Positions 8,782-18,349 are shown, counted from the first letter of the stretch. The stretch: 64,000 nt of DNA from Rhodovulum sp. P5 (GCF_002079305.1 NZ_CP015043.1:1-64000); one strand, 5' to 3'. Program-made: numbers and translations. The notes: generated by a model from the sequence alone, not told the origin.

Positions 8782-11241
8782 TCAGTTTTCCGCCGGGGCC
8801 GGGGTATCGGTGTCGGGCAGGGTCTGGGCCAGTTGGCGCGCCTCGGTGATCTCGGGGCTGCGGTCGGCCGGGCCGGCCAGCTGGATCGCCTGTTCGAACC
8901 GGGGCCGGGCCTCGGCCGGACGGTCGAGCGCCACATAGACCTTGCCCAGGTGATAAAGCACCAGCGGGTTGGTCTTCAGACCCTCGGCCGCGGCCTCCAG
9001 ATAGGGCAGGGCGCCCGCGCTGTCGCCGCGCAGATGCAGGATCCAGCCATAGGTGTCCTGCATCGCCGGGATCTCGGTATCGGCAAAGCGGCGTGCGATG
9101 GTCCAGGCCCGTTCCAGGCTTTCGGGGTCGGACCGGTGCGAGGACAGCAGGCTGGCAAGGTTGTTGGCGATCACCGCAGAGCGGGAATTGCGCTCATACA
9201 GCGTCTCGTAGATGGCGATGGCACCGTCGACATCGCCGTCCTGTTCCAAAAACGACGCCTTGGCCCAAAGCAGCTTGGGGTCGTCGGGCATGTTGGCCAG
9301 CGCATCGTCGACGGTGGACTTGGCCGCGTCGCGATAGCCCTGCCGCTGATAAAGCCGGACCAGTTCCAGCCAGACCTGCGGCCGCGTCTGGTCGGTTTCC
9401 AGCAGGTCCTTGTAGGTTTCCTCGGCCGCATCGAGATCGCCGCTGGCGGCTTGCGTCGCGCCCAGGATGAAGTCGAGCGCGGGGTTGTCGGGATCCTCGG
9501 CCTTCAGCTGCTCGGCCAGTTTCAGCGCGCCGTCGATATCGCCGGTGGCAAGGCGCGCCCTCAGCAGCGTGAGCTTGGAGGCAAAGGTCGCATCCGCGCC
9601 GTCGGCCAGTTCCTCCAGATAGGCGATGGCGTCGCCCGCGCCGCTCTGGCGGTTGAGCCGTTCGGCCTCGATCTGGTTGGCGGCCTGGACCGAGGCATCG
9701 GTGCCAAGCCGGCGCAGCGCGTCGGCGACGCTCTGGGCGCGGCCGTAATCTTCCATCTTCAGATAGAGCCCGCCCAGCGTCGTCAGCAGTTCGGGGTTCT
9801 GCGGCGCCAGCCGCAGGGCGGAAATCAGCACGTCCTCGGCGGGCAGATAGCGTTCCTCGCCGATCAGCAGACGGGCATAGCGGATGCTTTCGGCCGGGGC
9901 GTTGCGCGAGGCCTCCACCGCGCGGGACAGGAAGTCGCGCGCCAGGTCGGGCTTGCCGGCGCGGGCATAGGCCTCTGCCATCAGGCTCATCGCCTGCGCG
10001 TCCTCGCCGTCCTGGTCAATCGCGGTGCGCAACGCGTTGATCGCGCCGTCGGTATCGTCGGCGGCGGTCAGCCAGACCGCCTGCATCTTCAGCGCCTCCA
10101 CCTGGGTGGGATCCTCGGCCAGCACTTCCTCGACCAGGGTGCGGGCGCCGACCTCGTTGCCCATGGAGCTCAGCATCCGGGCGAGCGTGACCTTGATATG
10201 GCGGGTCTGGTCGGACGGTTCGGCCGTGGCCAGCACCGATTGCAGGGTGGCAACGGCCTGGTCCCGCTTGCCCGCCTGGAAGTCGAGACCGGCGTCCAGC
10301 ACCTGGAACGGCACCGGGTCGGGCCGTTCGGCGATCGCCTTGGCGATTTCCGCCTGGGCGGCCTCGATGCTGCGCCGTTCCGACAGGAAGCGGATCAGGT
10401 CGATCGTCGGGCCCGCCTTGTCGAGGGGGGCCGCCGCGGCCAGGCTGCGCAGGAAGGCCTCGGCATCGTCGAGACGGTCTTCCGACAGGTAGAAGCGCAA
10501 CAACATCGCCTTGTTCGCCTGATTGTCGGGGAACTTCTCGACCATGTCGCCAAGCTGGGCCTCGATCCCGGCCCGGTCGCCAAGCTGGGCCAGCACCTGC
10601 AGCCGCTGCTGGTAATAGCGCAGGTTGTCGGGGTCGTTGGCGATCATCCAGTCGATGCCGGCCAGCGCGCCGGAATAGTTCGCCTCGCGCAGGTCGTCGT
10701 CGATCTGCACCGCATGCAGCACGATGCTGTCGGGCTGGTCGGCCATCAGCTCGGCCACGGTGCGGGCGGCCTCGCGCCGGGCGGCGGCATCGTTGTCGGC
10801 CACCGCCGCGGTATAGGCGCGGGCCGCGACAAGAACCCGGGCGCGGGGATCGTCGGGGGCCAGTTCCTCGATCTTCGCGACATGGCGCTCAAGCTCGTCG
10901 CGATTGCCGCCGAGGAAGGCCATCTCGGCCAGCTTCAGGCGCACATCCAGATCGTCGGGATAGAATTCGGCCAGGCGCAGATATTGCCGGTAGACGCCCT
11001 GAAGATTGCCGCGCTGCTCGTTCAGATCCGCCAGCGTCAGGCGCGCCTCCCGGTGGCCGTCCTCCAGTTGCAGCGCGTTGCGCAGCTCCACGATGGCGCG
11101 GTCGATGTCGCCCTCTGAAATCAGGGTCAGCGCATCCTGGTAATACTTGTCCGCCCGCTCCTCGACGGACTGACAGGCCGACAGCGCCAGGGTGGCCGAC
11201 AGCAGGACAATGGTGGGGGAAAGGCGGTTCTGAATACGCAT
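8782..11241 (-). CDS. prsT: TPR-repeat lipoprotein of the exosortase/PEP-CTERM type
   Basis: An 819-residue protein with a lipoprotein signal (LSAC, Cys23), followed by about twenty TPR-like helical repeats through to the C terminus (for example IVELRNALQLEDGHREARLTL). Length, lipobox and repeat content fit the PEP-CTERM system TPR lipoprotein (PrsT). It is generally found beside exosortases and EPS genes and probably works as a periplasmic scaffold. The start at 11241 follows a strong GGAGGAG. A 475-bp gap separates it from the divergent ATPase gene. The assignment to this family is from recognition of the architecture; generic TPR lipoproteins in cellulose/alginate export are the alternative. 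Confidence 0.8.
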   Translation of the reverse strand: MRIQNRLSPTIVLLSATLALSACQSVEERADKYYQDALTLISEGDIDRAIVELRNALQLEDGHREARLTLADLNEQRGNLQGVYRQYLRLAEFYPDDLDVRLKLAEMAFLGGNRDELERHVAKIEELAPDDPRARVLVAARAYTAAVADNDAAARREAARTVAELMADQPDSIVLHAVQIDDDLREANYSGALAGIDWMIANDPDNLRYYQQRLQVLAQLGDRAGIEAQLGDMVEKFPDNQANKAMLLRFYLSEDRLDDAEAFLRSLAAAAPLDKAGPTIDLIRFLSERRSIEAAQAEIAKAIAERPDPVPFQVLDAGLDFQAGKRDQAVATLQSVLATAEPSDQTRHIKVTLARMLSSMGNEVGARTLVEEVLAEDPTQVEALKMQAVWLTAADDTDGAINALRTAIDQDGEDAQAMSLMAEAYARAGKPDLARDFLSRAVEASRNAPAESIRYARLLIGEERYLPAEDVLISALRLAPQNPELLTTLGGLYLKMEDYGRAQSVADALRRLGTDASVQAANQIEAERLNRQSGAGDAIAYLEELADGADATFASKLTLLRARLATGDIDGALKLAEQLKAEDPDNPALDFILGATQAASGDLDAAEETYKDLLETDQTRPQVWLELVRLYQRQGYRDAAKSTVDDALANMPDDPKLLWAKASFLEQDGDVDGAIAIYETLYERNSRSAVIANNLASLLSSHRSDPESLERAWTIARRFADTEIPAMQDTYGWILHLRGDSAGALPYLEAAAEGLKTNPLVLYHLGKVYVALDRPAEARPRFEQAIQLAGPADRSPEITEARQLAQTLPDTDTPAPAEN

Positions 11242-11716
11242 GACACAAGCTCCTCCGCTTGGGCGTCGGAAAGGGATTTTTTTGACAGGCATGTCGATGG
11301 CCGATTTTTCCCCGTCACGCAAGCGCCGCAAGGCCCGGACCACGCAGAGTTGTTCTGCCCGGCGCTTTGGCACAAAGGGAGAGGCCGCCCGCCGCCCCGC
11401 CGGTCCGGATCGGGCGCCGCGCGGCCCGGGGGGACAATCCCGCCCGGCGCCGGGCCACCGTTTGTGGGCGGGAAACGGAAATGCGCGGTTTTCGCCGCAA
11501 TTGGCAAAGGCCGCTGCGAATCACCGGGGGGCAACGTAAATTGATTGCGCGTGACCGGCGGGGTCCGGGACAGCGCCGGGGCAGGCCCGTTAAGAATGCC
11601 TTGATAATACCCTGTCTTCCCACTACCGCAGGTCGTATATAAATGTCTTTGTATTCGTGCGCCTCTGTCGCGCTGCCCCGCATTGAAACGAAACGCGAAG
11701 AAGAGACGAGCACGCC
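11242..11716. other. 475-bp divergent intergenic region, presumed promoters
   Basis: It lies between the TPR lipoprotein (minus) and the ATPase operon (plus) and must hold promoters for both. The half near 11717 is richer in A+T, with a TTGATA at 11601 and a TATATAAAT at 11636; their spacing is too wide to be one standard promoter. The rest is GC-rich with no coding frame I trust and no hairpin of note. Confidence 0.4.
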
Positions 11717-12604
11717 ATGAGCTCCGCCCTCTACAACGAGTATTTCGGTTTTCGGGAACGTCCGTTCTCGCTTTTGCCCGATCCCGATTTCCTGTTCTGG
11801 TCGAAGGCGCACAGCCGCGCCTTCACGATCCTGGAATACGGGATCATGTCGCGTGCGCCGCTGACGGTGGTCACCGGCGAGGTCGGGGCCGGCAAGACCA
11901 CGCTGATCCAGCATCTGCTGGGCCAGATGGAGGCCAACGTCACCGTCGGCCTGATCTCCAACGCCCAGGGCGGGCGCGGGGATCTGCTCCGCTGGGTGCT
12001 GAACGCGCTTGACGTGGCCGCGCCCGAGGGCGCCGACTATGTCACCCTGTTCCAGACCTTCCAGGAATTCGTGATCGCCGAATACGGTGCGGGGCGGCAT
12101 GTGCTGTTGATCGTGGACGAGGCGCAGAACCTCTCGACCGAGACGCTGGAAGAGCTGCGGATGCTGATCAACATCAACTCCGGCAAGGACGAGCTGTTGC
12201 AGATCATCCTCGTCGGCCAGCCGGAGTTGCGCGACGTGATCCGCCAGCCCTCGCTGCGCCAGTTCGCCCAGCGGGTGTCCGCCGTCTATCATATCGAGCC
12301 GATGGACCTGGCCACGACGCGGGAATACATCGCCCACCGGCTGCGCCATGCGGGCGGCACCGGCGAGGAATTCTCGCTGATGGCGACGCGGCATATCTTC
12401 GACGAATCCGGCGGCATCCCCCGGGTCGTCAACAAGCTGTGCGATCTGGCCCTGGTCTATGCGTCCAGCTCCGGGGACACCCAGGTCGGGGCCGAGACAA
12501 TTCGCGAACTGGTCCGGGACGGGCTGATCCTGAAACCGTTGGAAGACCCGCTTGTCCTGACCAACCCCATCGATACCGACCGTTTCGGGAAGGCTGCCGA
12601 ATGA
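11717..12604 (+). CDS. XrtA-system-type AAA ATPase (ExeA/GspA-like)
   Basis: A 295-residue cytoplasmic ATPase. The N terminus (YNEYFGFRERPFSLLPDPDF) is the hallmark of the ExeA/PEP-CTERM ATPase family. Walker A is GEVGAGKTT with Lys60, Walker B is LLIVDEAQN (Asp134-Glu135), and an arginine-rich sensor region (LRQFAQRVSAVYHIEPM) follows. Homologues sit beside exosortase A/EPS loci and are thought to power or regulate envelope assembly. Its stop overlaps the ATG of the chain-length protein (ATGA at 12601), giving translational coupling in a three-gene operon with the CpsD-like ATPase. Confidence 0.85.
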   Translation: MSSALYNEYFGFRERPFSLLPDPDFLFWSKAHSRAFTILEYGIMSRAPLTVVTGEVGAGKTTLIQHLLGQMEANVTVGLISNAQGGRGDLLRWVLNALDVAAPEGADYVTLFQTFQEFVIAEYGAGRHVLLIVDEAQNLSTETLEELRMLININSGKDELLQIILVGQPELRDVIRQPSLRQFAQRVSAVYHIEPMDLATTREYIAHRLRHAGGTGEEFSLMATRHIFDESGGIPRVVNKLCDLALVYASSSGDTQVGAETIRELVRDGLILKPLEDPLVLTNPIDTDRFGKAAE

Positions 12605-14154
12605 ACTTCGATCTTCGTTTCTACTGGGCGCTGTTCCTGCGCCGCCTGCCGGTGATGATGCTGCTGGCGCTTCTGGTCTCGGGGCTTGGCATCGCCTATG
12701 CCCTGCGCCTGCCCGACACCTATTCGACAGAGGCCCGGCTTCTGGTCGAGGCGCCGAAGATCCCCGAGACGATGGTGTTCTCCACCGTGCAGACCGAGGC
12801 CGAGGAACAGCTTCAGATCATCGAGCAGAAACTGCTGACGCGGGCCAATCTGATCGACATCGCGCGCAAGTTCCAGGTCTTCCCCGACCTCGCCAACATG
12901 GAGCCCGACGAAATCGTCGAGGCGATGCAGAAGCAGACCCGGATCACCCGTTCGGCGGGCCGCAACCTGGCAACGCTGATGACGATCTCGTTCGAGGCCC
13001 GGACGCCGCGGACCGCCGCGGATGTGGTCAACGAATATGTCACGCTGGTTCTGGAAGAGAATGTCGATTTCCGCATGTCGCGCGCGGAGGGCACGCTGCA
13101 GTTCTTCCAGCAGGAGGTCGAACGGCTGGGCCAGGATCTCGACCGCCAGAGCGCGGCCATCGCGACCTTCAAGTCGGAAAATTCCGCCGCCCTGCCCGAG
13201 GACCAGTCCTACCGGCTGGGCCGGCTGACGCTGTTGCAGGAACGCCTGACCGGGCTGGAGCGGGACCGCAAGGATCTGGTCACCCAGCGCGAGGAGATCG
13301 TGCGCATCTTCGAATCCACCGGCTCGATCCGGAGCGGGCTGGACCAGGAACAGGATCTGAGCCCCGAGGAAAAACAGCTTATCGCGGCGCGGCGCGACCT
13401 GGAAAACGCCAAATCGGTCTATTCCGACACCAACCCCAAGATGGTGCGCCTGCAATCGCTGGTGGACCGGCTTGAAAAGATCGTTCTGGAACAGAACCAG
13501 GATAGCGCCAGCGGCGACGGTCAGAACGTGACCGGCGAACAGGCGCTGTTGCAGGCGACGCTGGCCCAGGTCGACACCCGGATCGCCTCTCTCGACGACC
13601 AGATCGCCGATGCGAGCGAGGAAATCGAGGCGCTGCAGGCCGCGATCGCGAAAAGTGCCGCCAACGGCATCCAGCTGGCCGCGCTGGAACGCGATTACGA
13701 CGCGATCCAGAGCCGTTACAACGGCGCGGTCGACAATCTCAACGAAGCGCAGATGAGCGAGCGGGTCGAGACCACCTCCCAGGGGCAGCGCATCTCGGTC
13801 ATCGAGAACGCCTCGATCCCGCAACTGCCCAGCGGGCCCGAGCGGATCAAGATCGCGATCCTTGCGGTGGCCGCGGGCGCGGGCCTTGCGGCGGGCTATT
13901 TCATGCTGCTGGAGACGCTGAACCGCAACATCCGCTCGCCCGCGGAACTGACGGGCCGGTTCGACATCACCCCGATCACCACGATCCCCTACATGGAAAG
14001 CCAGCGCGAGAAATTCCTGCGCCGCACCGGGCTTGTCACGGCCACGCTGGCGGTGCTGATCATCGTGCCGGCGGCGCTGTGGTATGTGGATACGTTCTAC
14101 CTGCCGCTGGAACTTCTGGTCGAGAAGGGCCTCGACCAGATCGGGCTTGGCTGA
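12601..14154 (+). CDS. Polysaccharide chain-length determinant (Wzz/PCP family)
   Basis: A 517-residue inner-membrane protein. It has a short cytoplasmic N terminus, a first membrane span (about 16-34) and the Wzz signature TYSTEARLLVEAPKI. A long periplasmic coiled-coil region follows (about 170-400, many LxxLExxxxxL heptads). After it come the Pro-rich ISVIENASIPQLPSGPERIK, a second span (about 420-440) and an extra third span near 480. This is the layout of PCP proteins in EPS systems of the XrtA type, which set polymer length with a cytoplasmic tyrosine-kinase-like partner; that partner is the next gene, 27 bp downstream. Start fixed by the ATGA overlap with the ATPase gene. Confidence 0.88.
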   Translation: MNFDLRFYWALFLRRLPVMMLLALLVSGLGIAYALRLPDTYSTEARLLVEAPKIPETMVFSTVQTEAEEQLQIIEQKLLTRANLIDIARKFQVFPDLANMEPDEIVEAMQKQTRITRSAGRNLATLMTISFEARTPRTAADVVNEYVTLVLEENVDFRMSRAEGTLQFFQQEVERLGQDLDRQSAAIATFKSENSAALPEDQSYRLGRLTLLQERLTGLERDRKDLVTQREEIVRIFESTGSIRSGLDQEQDLSPEEKQLIAARRDLENAKSVYSDTNPKMVRLQSLVDRLEKIVLEQNQDSASGDGQNVTGEQALLQATLAQVDTRIASLDDQIADASEEIEALQAAIAKSAANGIQLAALERDYDAIQSRYNGAVDNLNEAQMSERVETTSQGQRISVIENASIPQLPSGPERIKIAILAVAAGAGLAAGYFMLLETLNRNIRSPAELTGRFDITPITTIPYMESQREKFLRRTGLVTATLAVLIIVPAALWYVDTFYLPLELLVEKGLDQIGLG

Positions 14155-14181
14155 CGCCACGGACATAACGGGAAGAATACA

Positions 14182-14994
14182 ATGGAAAAACTGCAGGCCG
14201 CGCTCGAGAAAGCCCGCCAGACCCGTGCCGAACATGTGCGCTCCGCCCCGACCGAGCGGGTGCTGCCGGCCGACCATCCCCCCACCAGCATTCCCGAATT
14301 GTGGGCCGCCTTGCCAAGCTTCGAGGTGGACGAAAAGCACCTTGTGCAGAACCTCGTCTTCACCCGGCAGGCCGGCACCCAGGCGGCGCCCTTCGACATC
14401 CTGCGCACCAAGGTCCTGTTGCAGATGCGCCAGAATGGCTGGAAGCGGCTTGCGGTGACCTCGCCGATGCCGCGGGCGGGCAAGACCACCATCGCCTGCA
14501 ACCTCGCGCTCAGCCTCGGGCGGCAGCAGGACATGTGCTCGATGCTGTTCGATCTCGACCTGCGCGATCCCAGCGTGCACCAGTTCTTCCAGACGCGGCC
14601 CCGCCACAGCATCGGCGAGGTGCTGAAGGGCGATACGCTTTTCGCCGATCAGGCGCAGTGCTATCGCGGCAATGTCGCGGTCTCGATGGCCAACCGGTCC
14701 GAACCCGACCCCTCGCAGCTCTTGCTGGCCGAGGAAACCGCCACGGTGCTCGACCAGATCGAGGCTGTCTACAAACCCGACGTGATGATCTTCGACCTGC
14801 CCTCGGTGCTGGTGAACGACGACACCCGGGCCTTCGTCAAGAATGTCGACTGCGCGCTGATCGTCGCCCGGTCCGACGACACCCGCTATGCCCAGTTCGA
14901 CACCTGCGAGCGTGAGCTTGGGGAACAGACCAACGTGCTGGGCACCGTGCTGAACGCCTATCGCCACGGCGAGAAGGACGCCGGGGGCGTCTGA
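14182..14994 (+). CDS. CpsD/CapB-family tyrosine-kinase-like ATPase
   Basis: A 270-residue cytoplasmic protein of the BY-kinase/MinD fold. Walker A is SPMPRAGKTT (Lys101), Walker A' is MLFDLDLRDPS (about 121-131) and Walker B is VMIFDLPS (Asp205). It normally partners the Wzz-type protein upstream to control polymerization. The C-terminal tail (GEKDAGGV) has no tyrosine cluster, so autophosphorylation of the usual kind is not evident. It may act as an ATPase switch only, as in several XrtA-type loci. GGGAAGA precedes the ATG. Last gene of the operon starting at 11717. Confidence 0.82.
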   Translation: MEKLQAALEKARQTRAEHVRSAPTERVLPADHPPTSIPELWAALPSFEVDEKHLVQNLVFTRQAGTQAAPFDILRTKVLLQMRQNGWKRLAVTSPMPRAGKTTIACNLALSLGRQQDMCSMLFDLDLRDPSVHQFFQTRPRHSIGEVLKGDTLFADQAQCYRGNVAVSMANRSEPDPSQLLLAEETATVLDQIEAVYKPDVMIFDLPSVLVNDDTRAFVKNVDCALIVARSDDTRYAQFDTCERELGEQTNVLGTVLNAYRHGEKDAGGV

Positions 14995-15587
14995 CCCCGG
15001 CCGCCGGGCCACGACCGGCCCGGGCGCCCCGTGCGGGGGCGATGTCCGGCCCCCATGACGCCCGTCCAGGGCGTGTCGCGGCGCCATCGTGAAAAAACCC
15101 GGAATCAAGATTATGTGAAAACACCGGGGTCGATCCCGGGGCCGGTCAGGGCAACGCACCGTCTTTGACGGGCGGTCCCGGGGATCGGCGGGATGGCCGG
15201 CGGTCGTTGCAGCCCCCGGGGGCCCCGCGCAAGCCGGGGGCCCGAGTTTTCCTTTGAAACCGGTATGATCGCCGATTTTCGCACGCAAACCGGCCCCTTT
15301 GCCCGAACCGCCGGGGCCGCGATGGCCCCCCTTTTATGCGCCCGATGCCCCGGGCGGCGGGAAATGACGCATCCGGCGCCCTGGGGCGGGGATGGTGCGC
15401 GCCCATCCGCCGAATACCCCATGGAAAGCTTGACTCGTTGATCTTCAGCGGATTTGTAAATGAGAGGTCATTTACCTTGTGACGGCTTTTTTAACCATAC
15501 CGGTGGCAGGTGGCGACCGGACCGGCCTGAGCATGACCGGTCATTTCGCAATCGGGATAGCGCTCCTGGCATCGAAGGTATCACATC
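14995..15587 (+). other. 593-bp intergenic region upstream of the aminotransferase-reductase fusion
   Basis: No convincing gene is present; open frames here are Arg/Pro/Gly-rich and lack ribosome sites. A GC-rich hairpin (GGGCCCC 15220..15226 with GGGGCCC 15237..15243) followed by GAGTTTT could end the preceding operon, though it lies over 200 bp from it. The final 160 bp hold a good promoter with an overlapping palindrome, listed separately. Confidence 0.5.
15430..15475 (+). promoter_or_regulatory. Promoter with overlapping palindromic operator
   Basis: TTGACT (15430..15435) and TTTGTA (15453..15458) are separated by 17 bp, a near-consensus housekeeping promoter. A perfect inverted repeat, GTAAATGA-N4-TCATTTAC (15456..15475), begins within the -10 element and covers the expected transcription start. 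That is the classic placement for a repressor site. The downstream gene starts at 15588 after GAAGGT. The regulator is unknown and none is encoded nearby. Confidence 0.6.
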
Positions 15588-18209
15588 ATGACAGCACTCA
15601 ATCCGACACGGTCGGGTCTCATGACGCTTTTCGGACTCGACACCCGGATCGTGCAGGGGCGGGGATCCTATCTGCAGGGTGAGGACGGGCGCGAGTATCT
15701 CGACTTCCTGTCCCAGTACGGGGCCTTGCCCTTCGGTCACAACCCGCCTGAGCTGTGGGAGGCGATGACGGCCTTTCGGGACAGCAGCCTGCCGATCCTG
15801 ATGCAACCCTTCCACCCGCCAGAGGCCGAACGGCTGGCCGGGAAACTGGCCGAGCTTGCGCCGGGCGATCTGTCGCTATCGGTCTTTGCCAATAGCGGCG
15901 CCGAAACCGTGGAGGCCGCGATCAAGCTGGCGCGCGCGCGCACCGGGCGCAAGCGGATCCTGTCCACCACGAACGGGTTTCACGGCAAGACGCTGGGCGC
16001 GCTGTCGGCCACGGGAAAGCCGCTTTACCAGCAGGATTTCTTCGCCCCGAGCGAGGGGTTCGACTATATCCCGTTCGGCGATCTGGCCGCGCTGGAAACC
16101 GCCCTGCGCGACGGCGCGGGCGAGATCGCGGCCTTCCTGGTCGAACCGATCCAGGGCGAGGGCGGCGTGATCCTGCCCCCCGAGGGCTATCTTGAGGGGG
16201 CGATCGCGCTTTGCCGCGCCCATGACGTGCTGAGCGTCGTCGACGAGATCCAGACCGGGCTTGGCCGGACCGGAGAGCTGTTCTGCTGTTCGACCCTGCC
16301 CGAACCGCCCGACATGCTGCTTCTGTCCAAGGCGCTTGGCGGGGGGATGATGCCCATCGGGGCCTGTATCGTCCGGCCCTCGGCCTGGGACGACCGCTTT
16401 GGCCTGTTGCACAGTTCGACCTTTGCCAATGGCAACCTTGCCGCCCATGTCGCCTGCCGCGCGCTGGATCTGCTGACCGCGGAAGAGGGCCGGCTGGTCG
16501 CGCAGGTGCGCGAGAACGGTGAATATCTGCGCACCCGCCTGCGGGAGGTGCAGGACCGTTATCCCGGCGTGATCCGCGAGGTGCGCGGCCGCGGCTATAT
16601 GAATGCCGTGGAATTCCACCCCCTGCATGACGGGGGGGAGTCGGCGATTCTGGCCTATGCCAGCCTGAATGGCGGCACGACCGCCTTTGTCAGTTCGTAT
16701 CTGATGAATGTCTGCGGCCTGGTGACGGCGCCGATGTTCAACGACACGCGCACGCTGCGGCTGCAACCGGCCCTGACCGCGGGCCGGGCGGAGCTTGACC
16801 GCGCCGTCGATGCCCTGGCCGAGGTCTGCGAGGTGCTGGCCCGGCGCGACGGATACGCCCTTGTCCGCCATATCCTCGATGCCCCGCCTGCCCCGCTGGC
16901 GGAGCGGGCGGCCGCCCTGACGCAGCCCGCCGGGGCCATCGAGGCGACGGGCGATCCGACGAAATTCGCCTTTCTCGTGCATTTTACGCAAATGGAAGAC
17001 ATCTATCGGTGCGAGCCGTCGCTGCGCCAGGCGGACGAGACGCATATGGATGCCTTCCGGGGCTGGGCGAAACAGGTCGGGCCGGGCTATGCCTTCCCGG
17101 TGCCCAATGTCGCGTCGCCCAGGGGCGCGCGGGCGGAAGGGTGCCTGATCTCGCTGCCCCTGCTGCCCGAGGACATGATGGGCCGGGAACGCAAACGGGC
17201 CGTCGCCATGATCGGGCAGGCCATCGACATGGCCCGGCGGGACGGGATTTCCCGGATCGGGCTGGGGGCCTTCACCTCGATCGTCACGCGGGGCGGCGCG
17301 GCGGTCACCGATCGCGATGCCTCGATCACGAGCGGCAACACGCTGACATCGGTCATCACGGTTCAGGGGCTGGCCCAGGTGGTGACGAAGGCGGGCCTGG
17401 ATCTGGCGGATCTGAACGTGGCGGTGGTCGGGGCCTCCGGGGCGATCGGCCGTCTGGTGTCGCTGATGCTGGCCTCGCAGGTGCGCGGGCTGACCCTTGT
17501 GGGCAACCCCTCCAACCCCCATGCCCCGACCTTCCTGCGGCGTGTGGCCGATGAGATCTGCGGCATCGGTTTCGACGGCCATCCCCATTTCGTGCCCTAT
17601 CGGCAATCGGTGGTCACCCGGATCCACGCGCTGTGCGAGCAGATGCAGCTGGACTGCGACAAGACCGGCGGGGCGGAGCGGGTGCGGGACGCGTTCGCGG
17701 CGCTGGAGGACGACGCGCCCCTGGACTGGACCACCGATCTCGACCGGGCGCTTTCGCGCAGCGATGTCGTCGTGGTGGCGACCAGCGGCACCGACAGCCT
17801 TGTCGATCCGCTCGCGCTGGCCCCCGGGACCATCGTCTGCGACATCGCGCGGCCGCCGAACGTGGTGCAGCGGGATCTGTCGGATTGCGGCGTGATCGCC
17901 TTTGACGGGGGGCTGGTGAAACCGCCCTTCGACCTGAATCTGGGGCCGTCGCAGGTCCTGCCGGACGGGATCTGCTGGGGCTGCCTTGGCGAGACCATGC
18001 TTCTGGCGCTGGCCGGGGAAGAGGGCGATTACAGCATCGGAAGCGCGCTGAGCCTTGCCGAAGCCGCGCGGATCGCGGAATTGGCGCGCCAGCACGACTT
18101 TGCCCCCGCCACGCCGCAATGGTACGGCACGGAACTGCCCGATGCCCTGTTCGAGGCGTTCCGGGAACGCCGGGCGCTGCGGCACGCCGCCCGGCAGGCG
18201 CGATCCTGA
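15588..18209 (+). CDS. Class-III aminotransferase fused to an acyl-ACP-reductase-like domain
   Basis: An 873-residue bifunctional protein. Residues about 1-420 are a PLP-dependent class-III aminotransferase: GAET near 104, VVDEIQTGLGRTG with Asp219, and the Schiff-base lysine 248 in LLSKALGGG. Residues about 455-830 resemble the cyanobacterial long-chain acyl-ACP reductase: LGAFTSIV, TSGNTLTS (about 581-588), an NAD(P)H loop VAVVGASGAIG (about 611-621), and GCLGETMLLAL. In this last motif Cys799 matches the reductase's acyl-accepting cysteine. Inferred reaction: reduce a fatty acyl thioester to the aldehyde, then aminate it to a long-chain amine. It is a single-gene unit with its own promoter and a downstream terminator. 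Whether the product decorates the polysaccharide or is a separate lipid is unknown. A dehydrogenase acting on another thioester is the alternative. Confidence 0.75.
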   Translation: MTALNPTRSGLMTLFGLDTRIVQGRGSYLQGEDGREYLDFLSQYGALPFGHNPPELWEAMTAFRDSSLPILMQPFHPPEAERLAGKLAELAPGDLSLSVFANSGAETVEAAIKLARARTGRKRILSTTNGFHGKTLGALSATGKPLYQQDFFAPSEGFDYIPFGDLAALETALRDGAGEIAAFLVEPIQGEGGVILPPEGYLEGAIALCRAHDVLSVVDEIQTGLGRTGELFCCSTLPEPPDMLLLSKALGGGMMPIGACIVRPSAWDDRFGLLHSSTFANGNLAAHVACRALDLLTAEEGRLVAQVRENGEYLRTRLREVQDRYPGVIREVRGRGYMNAVEFHPLHDGGESAILAYASLNGGTTAFVSSYLMNVCGLVTAPMFNDTRTLRLQPALTAGRAELDRAVDALAEVCEVLARRDGYALVRHILDAPPAPLAERAAALTQPAGAIEATGDPTKFAFLVHFTQMEDIYRCEPSLRQADETHMDAFRGWAKQVGPGYAFPVPNVASPRGARAEGCLISLPLLPEDMMGRERKRAVAMIGQAIDMARRDGISRIGLGAFTSIVTRGGAAVTDRDASITSGNTLTSVITVQGLAQVVTKAGLDLADLNVAVVGASGAIGRLVSLMLASQVRGLTLVGNPSNPHAPTFLRRVADEICGIGFDGHPHFVPYRQSVVTRIHALCEQMQLDCDKTGGAERVRDAFAALEDDAPLDWTTDLDRALSRSDVVVVATSGTDSLVDPLALAPGTIVCDIARPPNVVQRDLSDCGVIAFDGGLVKPPFDLNLGPSQVLPDGICWGCLGETMLLALAGEEGDYSIGSALSLAEAARIAELARQHDFAPATPQWYGTELPDALFEAFRERRALRHAARQARS

Positions 18210-18272
18210 GATCACGGCCCGCGCGCCCTGTTGGGGCGTGCTCCGGGTGCCGGAAACGAAACGCACCAACGA

Positions 18273-18308
18273 AAAGGCCCGCAGATTGACTGCGGGCCTT
18301 TCGTTTTT
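18273..18308. terminator. Intrinsic terminator between convergent genes
   Basis: A 12-bp stem AAAGGCCCGCAG / CTGCGGGCCTTT with a 5-base loop is followed by CGTTTTT on the plus strand and flanked by A-residues on the other side. It probably stops both the fusion gene (plus) and the VPLPA-CTERM gene (minus). Confidence 0.85.
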
Positions 18309-18349
18309 CGATGGGATGACCGGGCTGTCCCCCGTGGGGGACAGGGTCG

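Noticed and set aside
11242..11716. Possible sigma-54 promoter around TGGCAC at 11368
   Set aside because: No GC element at the required distance; the match is only the first half.
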